The translations under genes and the position numbers were made by a program. Positions 34,455 through 45,244 of a DNA stretch of 64,000 nt are shown piece after piece. This DNA comes from Chrysopilus asiliformis (taxonomy: Eukaryota; Arthropoda; Insecta; Diptera; Rhagionidae), in NCBI GenBank assembly GCA_964034945.1, contig OZ035961.1, positions 27,505,684-27,569,683 of the forward strand, read 5' to 3'. Each line of letters begins with the position of its first letter. Positions within the stretch are counted from its first letter, which is position 1. The notes beneath the pieces are model-generated. The model did no database searches. It was given only the letters and a program-made list of their open reading frames with translations, and was not told where the DNA came from.

Positions 34455-35759
34455 CAGGGTGGCGCCGTGAAAGTGATACACTTACAAAATTAGTTGTTTG
34501 AAGTACACAATAATTTTTAAACTTTTTCTGTGACTGAGTTTTTGAAGGTGATACACAATTACTAAGTTATGTTCATTAGTTCAAAAATTTGGGGTGTGTT
34601 TTTGTATTATTTTTAGGATGGATTCAGTGCGCGAACAAATCAAGATTTTATACCTAAAGGGTTTCACAAATATCCAGATCAGAAAACAGCTGTCGCACTT
34701 AAGTTTGAACAGATTGTTTATCTATAGGACAATTAAACGTCTTAAGGACACTGGTACGGTTATTCCAAAACCCAAACCCGGAAAAAAAAGAACGGTTAGG
34801 ACATCAGCTATGATCAAATGTGTAAAGGAGCGGATGAGGAGAAACCCCGAGCGCTCAGGGAGACAAATGGCACGACAGTTTGGCATGCATCATAAAACGA
34901 TGCAAAAAATTTTAGGAAATGATCTTGAGTTAAAGCCCTACAAAAAACAAAAATTTCATGGGCTTACGAATAAAAATATGATGGACCGTGTCAAAAGATC
35001 CCGTGATCTGCTGCGAGCGCACACTGATTGTGAAATCCTTTTTTCAGATGAAAAATTGTTTGTTTTACAAGATTCTTTAAACAAACAAAATGACAGAGTC
35101 TATGCTGCATCACTTAAGGATATACCAACATCAAAAAGAACCATTCCTCGATATCAAAATGCCTCAGCAGTCATGGTATGGGGTGGTATCTCGAAAAGGG
35201 GCAAATTACCGCTCTTATTCATTGATCGAGGTGTCAAAATAAATAAAGATTATTATTTAGAAGAAGTTTTGCAGAAACATGTGTTAGTGCATGCTGAAAA
35301 CTTGTTTAAAAAGGATCCTTATTGTTTCCAACAAGATTCAGCTCCGGCACATAAGGCGATCGTTGTTCAACAATGGTGCAAAAATAATTTTCCTTGTTTC
35401 ATCACATCACAAGAATGGCCTGCATCGTCACCAGATCTTAATCCACTAGACTTTTCTATCTGGGGTTACATGCAATCCAAACTAACGAATGCACAAAAAC
35501 ACAATCTGGGCAGTTTCAAAAAACTTTTGGTGAAAATCTGGAACGTAATACCGGACGACATGTTACGTGCGGCTTGTGACGCTTTCCAAAAACGTTTAAA
35601 ATTAGTAATTAAGAAAAAAGGGGATCGTATACAAGTTTAAGGTTTTTTTATTTATAATATAATATGACAAATTAGGAACCGAAAAAAAAATTTGAAAAAA
35701 TTAACTGGTGTTTTATTTATAGCCATTTATCAGTGTATCACTTTCACGGCGCCACCCTG
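34455..35759 (+). mobile_element. DD37D (maT-like) Tc1/mariner-superfamily element, apparently complete
   Basis: The element has perfect 28-bp terminal inverted repeats at 34455-34482 and 35732-35759, beginning CAGGGTGGCGCCGTGAAAGT. The TA duplication is at 34453-34454 and 35760-35761. Total length is 1305 bp with one uninterrupted transposase frame on the plus strand. It interrupts an older TTAA-bounded palindrome whose two ends lie at 34362 and 35913. Identical TIRs and an intact frame suggest recent insertion and possibly a functional element. Confidence 0.95.
34618..35640 (+). CDS. DD37D (maT-like) transposase, intact
   Basis: Transposase of the Tc1/mariner superfamily, expected to cut the element out at its 28-bp TIRs and insert it at TA. 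I start it at the ATG at 34618 (MDSVREQIKILYLKG). The frame can be extended 24 bases upstream only from a GTG, which is unlikely as a eukaryotic start. It is 340 aa, usual for the family. Residues about 1-55 form the first helix-turn-helix. Basic PKPGKKRTVRT (52-62) is a linker or AT-hook-like patch. A second helix-turn-helix (SGRQMARQFGMHHKTM) covers about 80-95. The catalytic residues are D144 in FSDEKLF, D240 in FQQDSAPAHK and D278 in SPDLNPLDF. The last two are separated by 37 residues, so this is DD37D rather than DD34D mariner or DD34E Tc1. VMVWGGIS and DRGVKINKDYY are typical core motifs. No premature stop or frameshift is seen. The TIRs lie 135 bp upstream and 91 bp downstream. Confidence 0.95.
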   Translation: MDSVREQIKILYLKGFTNIQIRKQLSHLSLNRLFIYRTIKRLKDTGTVIPKPKPGKKRTVRTSAMIKCVKERMRRNPERSGRQMARQFGMHHKTMQKILGNDLELKPYKKQKFHGLTNKNMMDRVKRSRDLLRAHTDCEILFSDEKLFVLQDSLNKQNDRVYAASLKDIPTSKRTIPRYQNASAVMVWGGISKRGKLPLLFIDRGVKINKDYYLEEVLQKHVLVHAENLFKKDPYCFQQDSAPAHKAIVVQQWCKNNFPCFITSQEWPASSPDLNPLDFSIWGYMQSKLTNAQKHNLGSFKKLLVKIWNVIPDDMLRAACDAFQKRLKLVIKKKGDRIQV

Positions 35760-36179
35760 TATATATGTATGCATGTAGATTGTAGACCCAGCTATCGAAA
35801 ATGATGACCTTGGCCGCCCATGAATCATAGTGCCAATTTTCACTGGCTATCAAAAATGATAGCCATGGCTCACTGGCTATCGAAAATTAAAGCCATGGCA
35901 GTCAATGTGTTAAGGAATTTTGGCTTATATTAGTACTAGAATGAAAAAAGCCGAGGAAAAGCATACATAGAGACTAAAAACACTCAGACGCACCCGCAAG
36001 GGGTTTGTTTTAATTCTGAGATGCCGTAGGAAAAAAATCTACTCTTGTATTTTTCTGAATATTTTGCAGGAATTAAAATTTCAAACAATATTTTTTTTAA
36101 GAGATAACATGTTTTGCAGTTAAAAACTGCAGAAAAATGCGCGGCAGGCAAATATTATTTTTAGAAAGATGCGCCGTGA

Positions 36180-36426
36180 ACCCCATTTCAGACTAACGAT
36201 TGCGATTACGATTGAGCTTCTCGACCAATGAGATCAAAGCTTTCATTTTCCTATCGTTGAAAGCTTTGATCTCATTGGTCGAGAAGCTTCAGTCCTAATC
36301 GTAATCGGAATCGCAATCTTAATCGTAATCGTAATCGTAATCGTAATCGTAATCGTAATCGTAATCGTAATCGTAATCGTAATCGTAATCGCAATCGTAA
36401 TAGCAATCGTTAGTCTGAATTGGGCT
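36180..36426. mobile_element. Family E foldback element, copy 2, with expanded hexamer run
   Basis: Termini ACCCCATTTCAGACTAACG and (inward) AGCCCAATTCAGACTAACG, flanked by TGA on the left and TAA on the right. A central pair GATCAAAGCTTTC and GAAAGCTTTGATC surrounds a short loop. The right arm holds an almost uninterrupted run of about twelve TAATCG units at about 36320-36390, longer than the left arm. Confidence 0.75.
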
Positions 36427-36429
36427 TAA

Positions 36430-39320
36430 ACATTATTCTTTAAAAAAAATGCTCCGCAGGCGAAAATTCTTGAATAATTAAATACATGCCAAAATTGAAA
36501 GCTTGTCCTTTTACTTTGTCCATTTCGACGAATATGGAGGTACCGGTGCAAAGTTTGTCCTAAAACATTCAGAAGTAAACCAAATAACTAAAAATGTTCG
36601 TGTTGTGTTTTGTAGGTGCATAAAATTACATGCCTAGTTACAGCCCTGCTTTTATTATATTGCAACTTTGGAAAATATAAGAAATATTGGAGTTACAATG
36701 CTGTAACCGCTACGAAACATATGTCGATTAGACACTTTAGAATTTTTAAGCACTCTTCCCTTCTTTTTAACTCGTGAGCTCAATCTCGTGAGCTCAATCT
36801 CGTGAGCTCAATGGCAGTCATACATAATTAGCTAAACTTTGGCCTAGGTCATGTTGGTGGTTATAAAAATATGTTTTGTGTGGAATGACGAATCTTTTAA
36901 TTAGTTTTTTTTAAATCGTTTTGTCAGCAAGTCTAAAATATTTTTTTGAGTGAACATTAAAGCTAAATATTCCATTTGCGTCAATATAACATTTCATACA
37001 AATCGGTGCACTAGTTTTTTTTTGCGGCAGATTTATGCAATTTTGGACACTAATAAAATAATTTAAATGATATAAATTTAACATAAATACATTGAATACA
37101 TTGTAAAATTGATTAAACGCTCTAAGAATTAAATTATATTATTATGGGTTACGAGAAACAAAAAAAAAACAAATTATACGTAGTCGAACTGCAACATGTA
37201 CCAATTTTTATCTAGTATCGATTAGTATTTCAATATTAGCATTCTACTACTTTGTTTTCATATCAAGTTACCCATTTGCCAATAAATATTCATGCGTTAA
37301 GTTTGCAGGTGAATTATAAAAAAAAATTGGTACATATTTTAAAAGAGTTTATCTTGGACTGTCACATTTAATACGACAATATATGGGAAAAATCAAGCTC
37401 TTTGTGTGGCAACGGCAAAAATCAACGTGGCTTTCGAATGCCCATTCGTATAGTGATTTAGAAATCTTTCAGTAGGTAACAACATTGTTGTGACTCCATG
37501 GCCTTCGCATGTCAGACTTTTTGTAGAGAAATCTTTAGCTCACGAATAGATGAAAATATTAAATAAATTCAAAAAAAAACGAATAAAAGTGCGAATCCAG
37601 TTTAAAAGACATATATACTAATTTTTTCCGATTTATCTTGTGTATGCGATTATATCTATATGAACATGTACAGCTCCATCGGAGGAAAACGATCCGGAAA
37701 AATCACTTGAAGCTAGAAAACATTTGATTCGGAGGAAGTGGTAGGAGAATATATCTTGAATACGGCCAGCACCTACTCATATAAAATGACAAATGAAATT
37801 CTTGTCGCGTTTTACCCTAATGGCTGAACTCTTCCCATTGCATGCATTTCTAGAATTTATTTCTGAATAAATATCAGCATGAGGTCTCATCGCAATTCAA
37901 CCACCACATAGCGAAAACAGTACTTTTGCGAAGGTGTAAGAAATAATCTTGATATTGGTGTGACTTGGATAGAGGTTCTGTGCTGCTTCTCAATCCGATT
38001 AGCACAGAACATTGAAGAGAAAAAAAACTCTGAATACTAGATTTATGCAAAATAGTCCAAGGTAAGGTGTTGAATAAATTCACCTATTTTATGCACCGTT
38101 TGCATTTGCCAAGATTCACTATTTGTTCAAATTGTCTCCACTTCTAAAACTATTCGTATTAATAGAATTTTCTGTACATAGTCTGTATCTGTGGCAGACA
38201 CGCGAAAATTATACGGATGAGCAACTAAAGACGACATTTTACTAAATAAGCTGCATCACAAATCATAGAGGATGGGCGGTTAATTATAAAATATTTGACT
38301 CTTAAATCAGGAAATTTATGTTTTAGAACAGGATTTGATGAAGGAAAACACACAAGACGACAGCATTTGTGATTTTTTTTTTGTAAATGTATTTAAAACT
38401 TGTTTTTTGTGTTCATTTTGAAAAGCTATCGCTGTGCAATGCACACGATTTTTTTTCTCATTAAAACTACGAGTTAATTAAAATGTTTTTTTTTTGAACA
38501 AACCCACAATGTGAGACAAAAATTTTAACAAAATTTTTTTTTATTTAATTTACAGGTTAAATGAGAGCTTGCAACTACAAACTACACCTCCGAATAGAAA
38601 AAAGATCGAGGACACAATTTTTTTCAGAAAAATTCTATGAAATTTCATCGAAATTTAAAAAAAATCACGAATTGTAAAAATACTTTCTCGACAGGTGAAC
38701 ACGAACAAGTGATTTTTATTTCTAAACGCCGAAGTAGGTCGAAGAATTTTAAAAATAAGCTCAAATATCATTCAATCTCTATTTTCCTCTCAAATTCCTC
38801 TGAGCAACAAAATCTTTATTTTCCCATAATTTTCCATTAAAAAAAACTGTCACGTTTCATTGCGAAATTTCGCATGAAAGATTGACATATTTTTAAATTT
38901 GGAGTTTATTTTGGAAGTGAAATTTATGGATCATTATTGTTACAATAGATTATAATTATAGTTTCACCGTAAAGTCTACAAGAATCAGTTCAAAGATCAG
39001 ATTGTGTTGATTGTGTTTTTCCCGCCCTGTTTGTCCCGTACGCTTTCCTGCATTTAAGAGTGTCTCGGGGTATTTTTACAGCTCTAGAGAAGCAGTACTC
39101 GGAAACATAAAAAATGAAATCGCCTTAAATGGAGGACAATGTGTGGGGAAACATGACAGGAAGCCAAATTTCACTAAATTTTAAATTTGATGCGCAAACA
39201 TGCAAATGTCGCATAAAGCTCCGCACCGCTTCAGAAATAGGACCTCCTAGGTAGGCGCCTTTATAATAGAACCCATTTTCAATTAGCCGATTAGTTTGCT
39301 AAAGTAATCCTATAATGTAA
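36430..39320. other. Unassigned AT-rich stretch
   Basis: Apart from the 14-bp minisatellite at 36771 nothing could be named. No exon was recognised. Confidence 0.4.
36771..36812. repeat. 14-bp minisatellite, three units
   Basis: CTCGTGAGCTCAAT occurs three times without change. Each unit contains the palindrome GAGCTC. Confidence 0.9.
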
Positions 39321-39324
39321 TACG

Positions 39325-40530
39325 AGGAATGGCTGTCTGTCTGTCTGCACAAACGATCTCGAAAACCCGATCTCGAAAACGATTTTCACGAAACTTTGTT
39401 AGGGATTTTCGGAATCGATCTAGATAGGTCTCACCTCTGAGAAAATTCCCCTCGATACCCCTCGCCTGTTATCTTCGAATTGGGTGGTCCGATCTTAATG
39501 AAACTTTACAGTATTACTAAGGGGGTAACCTGACTTTTCCCTCCCCTCGATAACCCTCACCTGGTGTCTTAAAACAACGTTTCAAAAATCGGTGACAGCG
39601 ATTACTCAATAACCACTCAACCGATTTCTATGAAATTTTGTTATCGCGCGTTAGTTTTAGTTCTAGCTTTCTTGATCGGGAATTTAAAAACTCTGGAAAA
39701 GCTCTGTAAAGATAATGTGAATTTAGTTTTTCCCCAAAAATCAGCAAAAGTAGGATTTTGAGGTCGCCGAGCATGGCTCGGTTTTCCTGGTACTTTTACT
39801 AAATCATGGAAGAAAATTTTGATCATGTTGCGAATCACTTGTTTGAATTAATTGTACTAATCTAAAATTTATATCCGGCCTGTGGCGAATTTGGCGCCCT
39901 CCCCCTCTGTGCGGTGCAGTTTTCAGCATCCGAAAGTCTCTCGATATACAGTCGATCTATCTTTTTTTTATAAAAGAGTTCATAGTTTCTTTAGATTTTT
40001 TCACGTCGTCACTCAGATCTTTCGTCACAAAGACATGAAATGCTCTTAACTACAAGAAAAGGGTCCATTTTTATTGCCCCTCTCCTGCTATCTTCTGAAC
40101 CATTGAAGCAATTTCGATACGGTTTTCACAAATCAAAAAAGTCGTTCGCTAGGAAAAATTTCTGTCATTAAAATCGACTCCATCTCTCCTCTAAACCCCC
40201 ATTTCTAGTATATCTTGAACCTCAGAGAGAATTGCAATGTGGCTTTCAACAATCAACCAGTCAGCCCAGCTCGAAAAAAAAATTTTAACTAATAAAAACT
40301 ACCTTACACTCAAATTATTTAACTACTAAAAACTACCTCACACTCCTCTTCTGTTTTCTTCACACCATCCCCCTCTCCGGATTTCTATTGAACCGCCCAA
40401 GGGATTTTGATGGAGTTTTCAATATTTAAGTGGTAGTGGAATTTTCAAGGGGGTTTGAGACTGACAAGATATTTTTTATCTCTTTTCCATTCTGACAAGG
40501 TTGGTGCACAAACCGTTCTGGGTCAGAGTC
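39325..40530. repeat. Dispersed repeat R-B, long degenerate block
   Basis: Several rounds of wording such as CTCGAAAACGATTTTCACGA, AACTTTGTTAGGGATTTTCG, CCCCTCGATACCCCTCGCCT and GAACCATTGAAGCAATTTCG, alternating C-rich and AT-rich stretches. A short CTGTCTGTCTG run precedes it. This is typical of degenerate arthropod dispersed repeats; the element class is not identified. Confidence 0.5.
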
Positions 40531-41741
40531 CCTAATCTCCTTAAAAAAAATTTCTTGAGATATGCACACATCAGGTTTACAACTGAAAAAATATTATTTT
40601 AACAAAATCCATTACCATTTAATTAATATTAATTTAATTTCACACTCATTAAAAATGAAATAAATTCCGTGCCGCTCACTTTTAACAAAATCTATTCAAA
40701 ACTCTAGTTTGTGAAGCAGAAATCACGTCATTGATTAAAAATTATGCTATCCGAAATCAAGATCAAAAACCTTTTCAATATTCAAATTAAAGTGTTACAA
40801 ATCTCATTCAGCATGACGGAAGCATTTTGTCCAAAAATTTCTGTATCTTGGCACGATTTATAAGACATGGATGTCACATAGCTATACCGAATAGATAAAA
40901 GATTGTCATTTACCGAATAGAAAAAATCAAAATACGAGGCACTTTTGAAATTGTTATCCGTGGATAAACTTCGACTTGTCAATTCATAAATTTATTGACC
41001 ACATGGAAAACGTGCTGATTATATTTTAAGATAACAAAAGATGAGCAGTCGATTACATTTTTATCATCTTGGAGCTTCTCCCATTTTTAGAGTCACAAAT
41101 TGTTTATATCAAATCGGCTAATGACACAGCTTTAAGTTCTTGTACCAAATCACTGAGGTGATATACATATGTACAGACTCAAATATCAAATGGTCAAACG
41201 GTGAATACTCATATATATTTAACAAAACGAAGTAAAAGAAAAAAATACATAGAAATTTAAATCATAAGCGGTTATCAACTTTGAACAGAAAAGACAAAAA
41301 TCCGTAAGATTATCTTGTCATCTTAAATCAATTCATAGTGTAAACATTACATCGAGTGTTGCGTATTACAAGCGTATGTCACACATGTTTTTAGTTTAGG
41401 GAAGTTTCTTGGCCATTTTACGTCTGTTGCGTTTCGCAATTGTTGATAGGGTTTCATATCCCATATTGAAACTTTTCCCTGTTCAAACTAGGAATTGGTA
41501 AGGGGTGTTGTTGTTTGTGTCGATATGATTTGTCTTCAAAGTTATCATCATCATTACCATCGTTTCCTGGCATCCCCTCTCCATCTTGGAGTATATCAAG
41601 AATTCACAGGGAAAATTGTTGCTGCGAATTTCCTTCTATTGTGCTTCATTAAGAAAAGGTCACAGATGTTTCTGAGTGAAATTGTATCACATTCACAAAA
41701 GTATACGCAATGCCACTTCTGTTCATTGTATGGAAAAAATG

Positions 41742-42224
41742 TCAAGAAATATAAGAATATAAGAGACGCATAACGAATGAAAGTTCAGTATCGTCATATA
41801 AATGAAACGTGTGTATGAATGCTGTTCTGTTATGATATACAATGTTGCTAAATAATAGCAAGGGAACTGATGTGACCTCAGGCAATGGTGGGTATGGGAA
41901 ATCATTTGGAAACATACTAGTACTCTTTAAATAGAATATCGTTGGCATACTTGCTTTAAGGTATAGTGTTGTGGATATCGAAAAATAATTATGTAAAAGC
42001 TTTTGGAATAAATGTGTGCCAGTGATATTGATTTGTACAATTTTGTACCATATTGACATTATTATGAAGACATTGATGGGATTATTTGATTTCAATTGAA
42101 CTTTTGGATAATTAGAAAATACGCACAAGTCTTCAGGTGATTTTAATATGATTCGAGAGCTCAAATTTTGATATTTGAGAGATGCAAGAATAGAAAAAAT
42201 CTGTAGGTTTTGCGTTCTTTTCAT
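41742..42224 (-). CDS. Unrecognised 160-codon open frame
   Basis: The longest open frame outside the transposases, starting with ATG at 42222-42224 and ending at 41742. The peptide is rich in S, L, N, Y and I with no recognisable domain; one central stretch (NPINVFIIMSIWYKIVQI) could span a membrane. In DNA this AT-rich, with TTA and TAA asymmetry, such a frame can arise by chance. No splice or promoter signal supports it. Listed only because of its length. Confidence 0.12.
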   Translation of the reverse strand: MKRTQNLQIFSILASLKYQNLSSRIILKSPEDLCVFSNYPKVQLKSNNPINVFIIMSIWYKIVQINITGTHLFQKLLHNYFSISTTLYLKASMPTIFYLKSTSMFPNDFPYPPLPEVTSVPLLLFSNIVYHNRTAFIHTFHLYDDTELSFVMRLLYSYIS

Positions 42225-42254
42225 TTTTATATTCTATATACGATCCTATATGAT

Positions 42255-42660
42255 AATACGATATAACCAATTGTCGGAAGTTTTTTTGCAATTTTCTCGA
42301 AAATGGAGAGTCATATTGAGAAATTTATAAAGGTAGAATGTGTTTAAAACAGGATTTTACATAACTCATCCATACATCAAAATTGAATCAGACTACGGCT
42401 TCTCGTTCTCCCATACAAATTGAATACTTTTTTCCTGTTTTCTCGAAAACTGTGCATCGTATCGAAAAATTTATGAGGATGAAATGTGTTTACAATATGA
42501 TATTGCATAACTTTTCCATCCACCAAAAGCCAATCGGACCACTCATTTTCCCCTCTCCTATACAACTAGATTTTTTAAAATAAACATTTTGTCTGTCATT
42601 ATATAAAGTATTTGACGATTGCCACCTGGCGATTGTAGCTTTTCTTGTTTAATTACTATA
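42255..42660 (+). repeat. Dispersed repeat R-A, fragment (copy 4)
   Basis: Has the cassette wording TTTTGCAATTTTCTCGAAAA, ATAACTCATCCATACATCAA, CTCCCATACAAATTGAATAC and the tail TATTTGACGATTGCCA...GGCGATTGTAGCTTTTCTTG. The 5' part with the GTCC stretch is absent. Confidence 0.65.
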
Positions 42661-42664
42661 GTAT

Positions 42665-44960
42665 GGAAAAGCACTAAACGAATTCCAACATGTTTTTCCA
42701 AAATTACCCTACTATGATTTTTAATAGCTGGCATGTATGTATCTTTTTGACCCTTCTTGTATGTTTTGTAAAACTTTCTTATCACAATTTTCCACCATAT
42801 TCTTAAAATCCAATCTTTTTTATTTAATCCCATTGAAAAGTTTACAAAACAAAAATTAAATCTGAGCAAAAAAGATAAAATTAAATCATTGTAGCAAAAA
42901 AAAAGATTTTCCTAATATAACCACCCGAGATTAAGCCTTATTAGCAATCTTAGAAAATTTTCCTTTCCATTTTGCATTTTTCATTTTCGACGACAATTTT
43001 ATCTAAAGTTTTATACGCTGGCAGAAAATCCCAAAATTCACCAGAGACCAAGTAAGCAAACAATTTAAACGAAAGAACGATTTTTTCCCATTTCTTGACT
43101 TTTTCAGATAACATTCGACAGACAGTCAGACGAACGGAGTTTTTCACATGAGGTTATAGCATAAATAACTTCAAATTATGCATCCAGACTTGTGCAAATA
43201 TGAACACAGAAACACGTGAAAATGGATATGTTTCGTTGAGTCTCCTGATAAATCTTCACCGAATAGAAATTGTCCATTCAAACTAGATTCTCGTACATGC
43301 ATTTCCATGCATCACGAGTTCTCAAGTCGAGTTGAGAGTTCATCCGGAAACCAAGGGATTTGTATGCAAATTGGATAACGAAATGTAAATACTCGTATAT
43401 CCTTCAGACATCCTCGATATGGGAATCATGATTTGGGAATACGGGATGACTGTCAACTATCCTATCGTTAGATTTCGTGGTTTACACGGAAAAATATACG
43501 AGTATGTATGTTGGGTTAATATTTCCAAGAGGTATTACAAAATGACAATATCATATAATAAGATCGATCAAATGTAATAATAATATTAACATATAGAATT
43601 ATGTCGTAAATTGTTTAACATTGTTAAGTAAGAATGATTCTCATAGTTAATCTTATTTAAAACTATAGTAAAATTCGTCGTTTTCAATTATTCCTAAAAA
43701 ATACACTGGCAATAAAGGCGATTTCGGTTGGAAGATGTAGAAATATGGAAAATCAACCCTTCCCAGCATTACAACACACATAACACCACTTTAATCCAAC
43801 AAAATGGATATATGGATGATTTGCTATCGGCAAAACTTTTCCGTCAATGTTCCCGCAAGTGTGCTAGATATATCCTTCCCTCTGACTATGTATCACCATC
43901 AAGGGATTAAGGAACAAGAAATAGTTTGATATAAGTTTTCGTGTCATTTGTGATAGATAACACAAAGAAATGATGCTGTAGCGAACAAATACATAAACAT
44001 TTTTCTTTACCACTAAAGAAAAGTTACTCCTATTTTCAGCATTCTTATGCTACGCAGATATGCAAAAACTTTTCTACTGCATATTATTTTTTGTTACTTG
44101 CCCTCACACTAGTATCTAAGAAAAAAAAATAAAAAAAATTGCCAAAGAAAGAAACAATTTAATAAGTTCGTTCTAAGCATTGGATAAGTTTTTTTTGGAA
44201 TTGAATGAAAATGATGGAGAAAAAAAGATATATTCTTATGATAGCTAAATTAGAAAGATAATAGTAGGGGAAAACTAGTCTCATTTCCCATTTTTTTCTA
44301 GAAAAATCATTTTGGATCATTAAATTCTGATGTATTGACTATTGATTCCAAGAGTTTCGAAATCGCTGAGGAAAGGGTAAAAGTGTTTTGTTTTCGACTA
44401 TTTAAATTATTTACGGTTATTTGAGACAATTGCTAATAATATTAGTTTATGTAACAGTAATAAAGTTGTATAAGAGAATAGCTTTGTAAAAAGTTTCATA
44501 AAATTTTGGATGCTGGAAAAAAGAGTTTTTAAAAAAATTGTCCATTGGAACAAAAGAATGCCAAAGAGTGCAAAATGTTAAAAATGTATTTTTAAACATT
44601 ACCTAAATATTAAAAAATTACCATTAGAAGCTGTTTTATATTATGGTTAAATCTTAGAAACATCAGAAATAATACGAACAATTATATAGCTTTTGCTTTT
44701 TCCACTTGGGTATGGAGCCCCAAGTGGACATTACGAATGAAATTTTCTCCGAGCTGTATGGATAGGAAAAATCTCGTACTGAGTTTCCCACCAACTGTAA
44801 TGAAATTATTCATGTTATGAAATATTTCCCATCCTTATGAAATATTTCAATGCAAAGTTCATATACACTATGGAGTGACGTCATAATATTCTAAAGCTCT
44901 TACCTTATGAAAAGTTTCCGCATACTTTCACACGAAAATTCGTAGCCTGATTTTTCTAAC
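42665..44960. other. Unassigned AT-rich stretch
   Basis: Short chance frames and the small hairpin at 44701-44727. No repeat family match was found by eye. Confidence 0.4.
44701..44727. repeat. Short perfect hairpin
   Basis: TCCACTTGGG (44701-44710) pairs with CCCAAGTGGA (44718-44727) around a 7-base loop. Too short for an element call. Confidence 0.7.
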
Positions 44961-44962
44961 AA

Positions 44963-45161
44963 CACGAAGAGAAATAATAGGACAGATTCGTACCAAAAAT
45001 AGGAATATACGAGAGACTGAATTTTTTGGTAATGACTCCCAAACAATTCATGCTAAAAATAGAAAATTTGCCCATAATTATAGGAATAATTCCCAATTTT
45101 GTGGGAATCATTGCAGAATAGTCCCCTGTCTCGTATACTCCTACTTGGATTTCTCTTCGTG
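44963..45161. mobile_element. Single MITE with CACGAAGAGAAAT termini
   Basis: A perfect 13-bp inverted terminus CACGAAGAGAAAT, with a second partial match further in (ATACGAGAGACT and, inward, ATACGAGACAGG). The bases AACAA occur on both outer sides, consistent with a 5-bp duplication. Length 199 bp. Confidence 0.6.
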
Positions 45162-45185
45162 AACAAGAACTAAGAGTGTTATGAA

Positions 45186-45240
45186 GAATTTCATATAGAA
45201 TTTCATATAGAATTTCATATAGAATTTCATATAGAATTCC
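45186..45240. repeat. 12-bp minisatellite, four units
   Basis: GAATTTCATATA is repeated four times, followed by partial units GAATTCCATGAC and GAATTTCGTATA. The antisense frame with YEIL repeats is an artefact of the 12-base period. Confidence 0.9.
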
Positions 45241-45244
45241 ATGA

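Larger units (their letters stand above)
34362..35913. mobile_element. TTAA-bounded palindromic MITE (family C), split by the DD37D element
   Basis: The left end at 34362 reads TTAACACGTTGACTGCC. The right end, 35897-35913, read inward gives TTAACACATTGACTGCC, one mismatch in 17. The internal right half repeats the phrase TGGCTATCRAAAATGATAGCC about three times. The 1.3-kb DD37D element occupies 34455-35759. Without it the MITE is about 245 bp. TTAA boundaries suggest a piggyBac-type transposase in trans; this is an inference. Confidence 0.75.

Noticed and set aside
36310..36400. TAATCG hexamer run considered as a telomere-like or CRISPR-like repeat
   Set aside because: It is one arm of a transposable foldback element flanked by TAA, without spacers, and not a known telomere unit.
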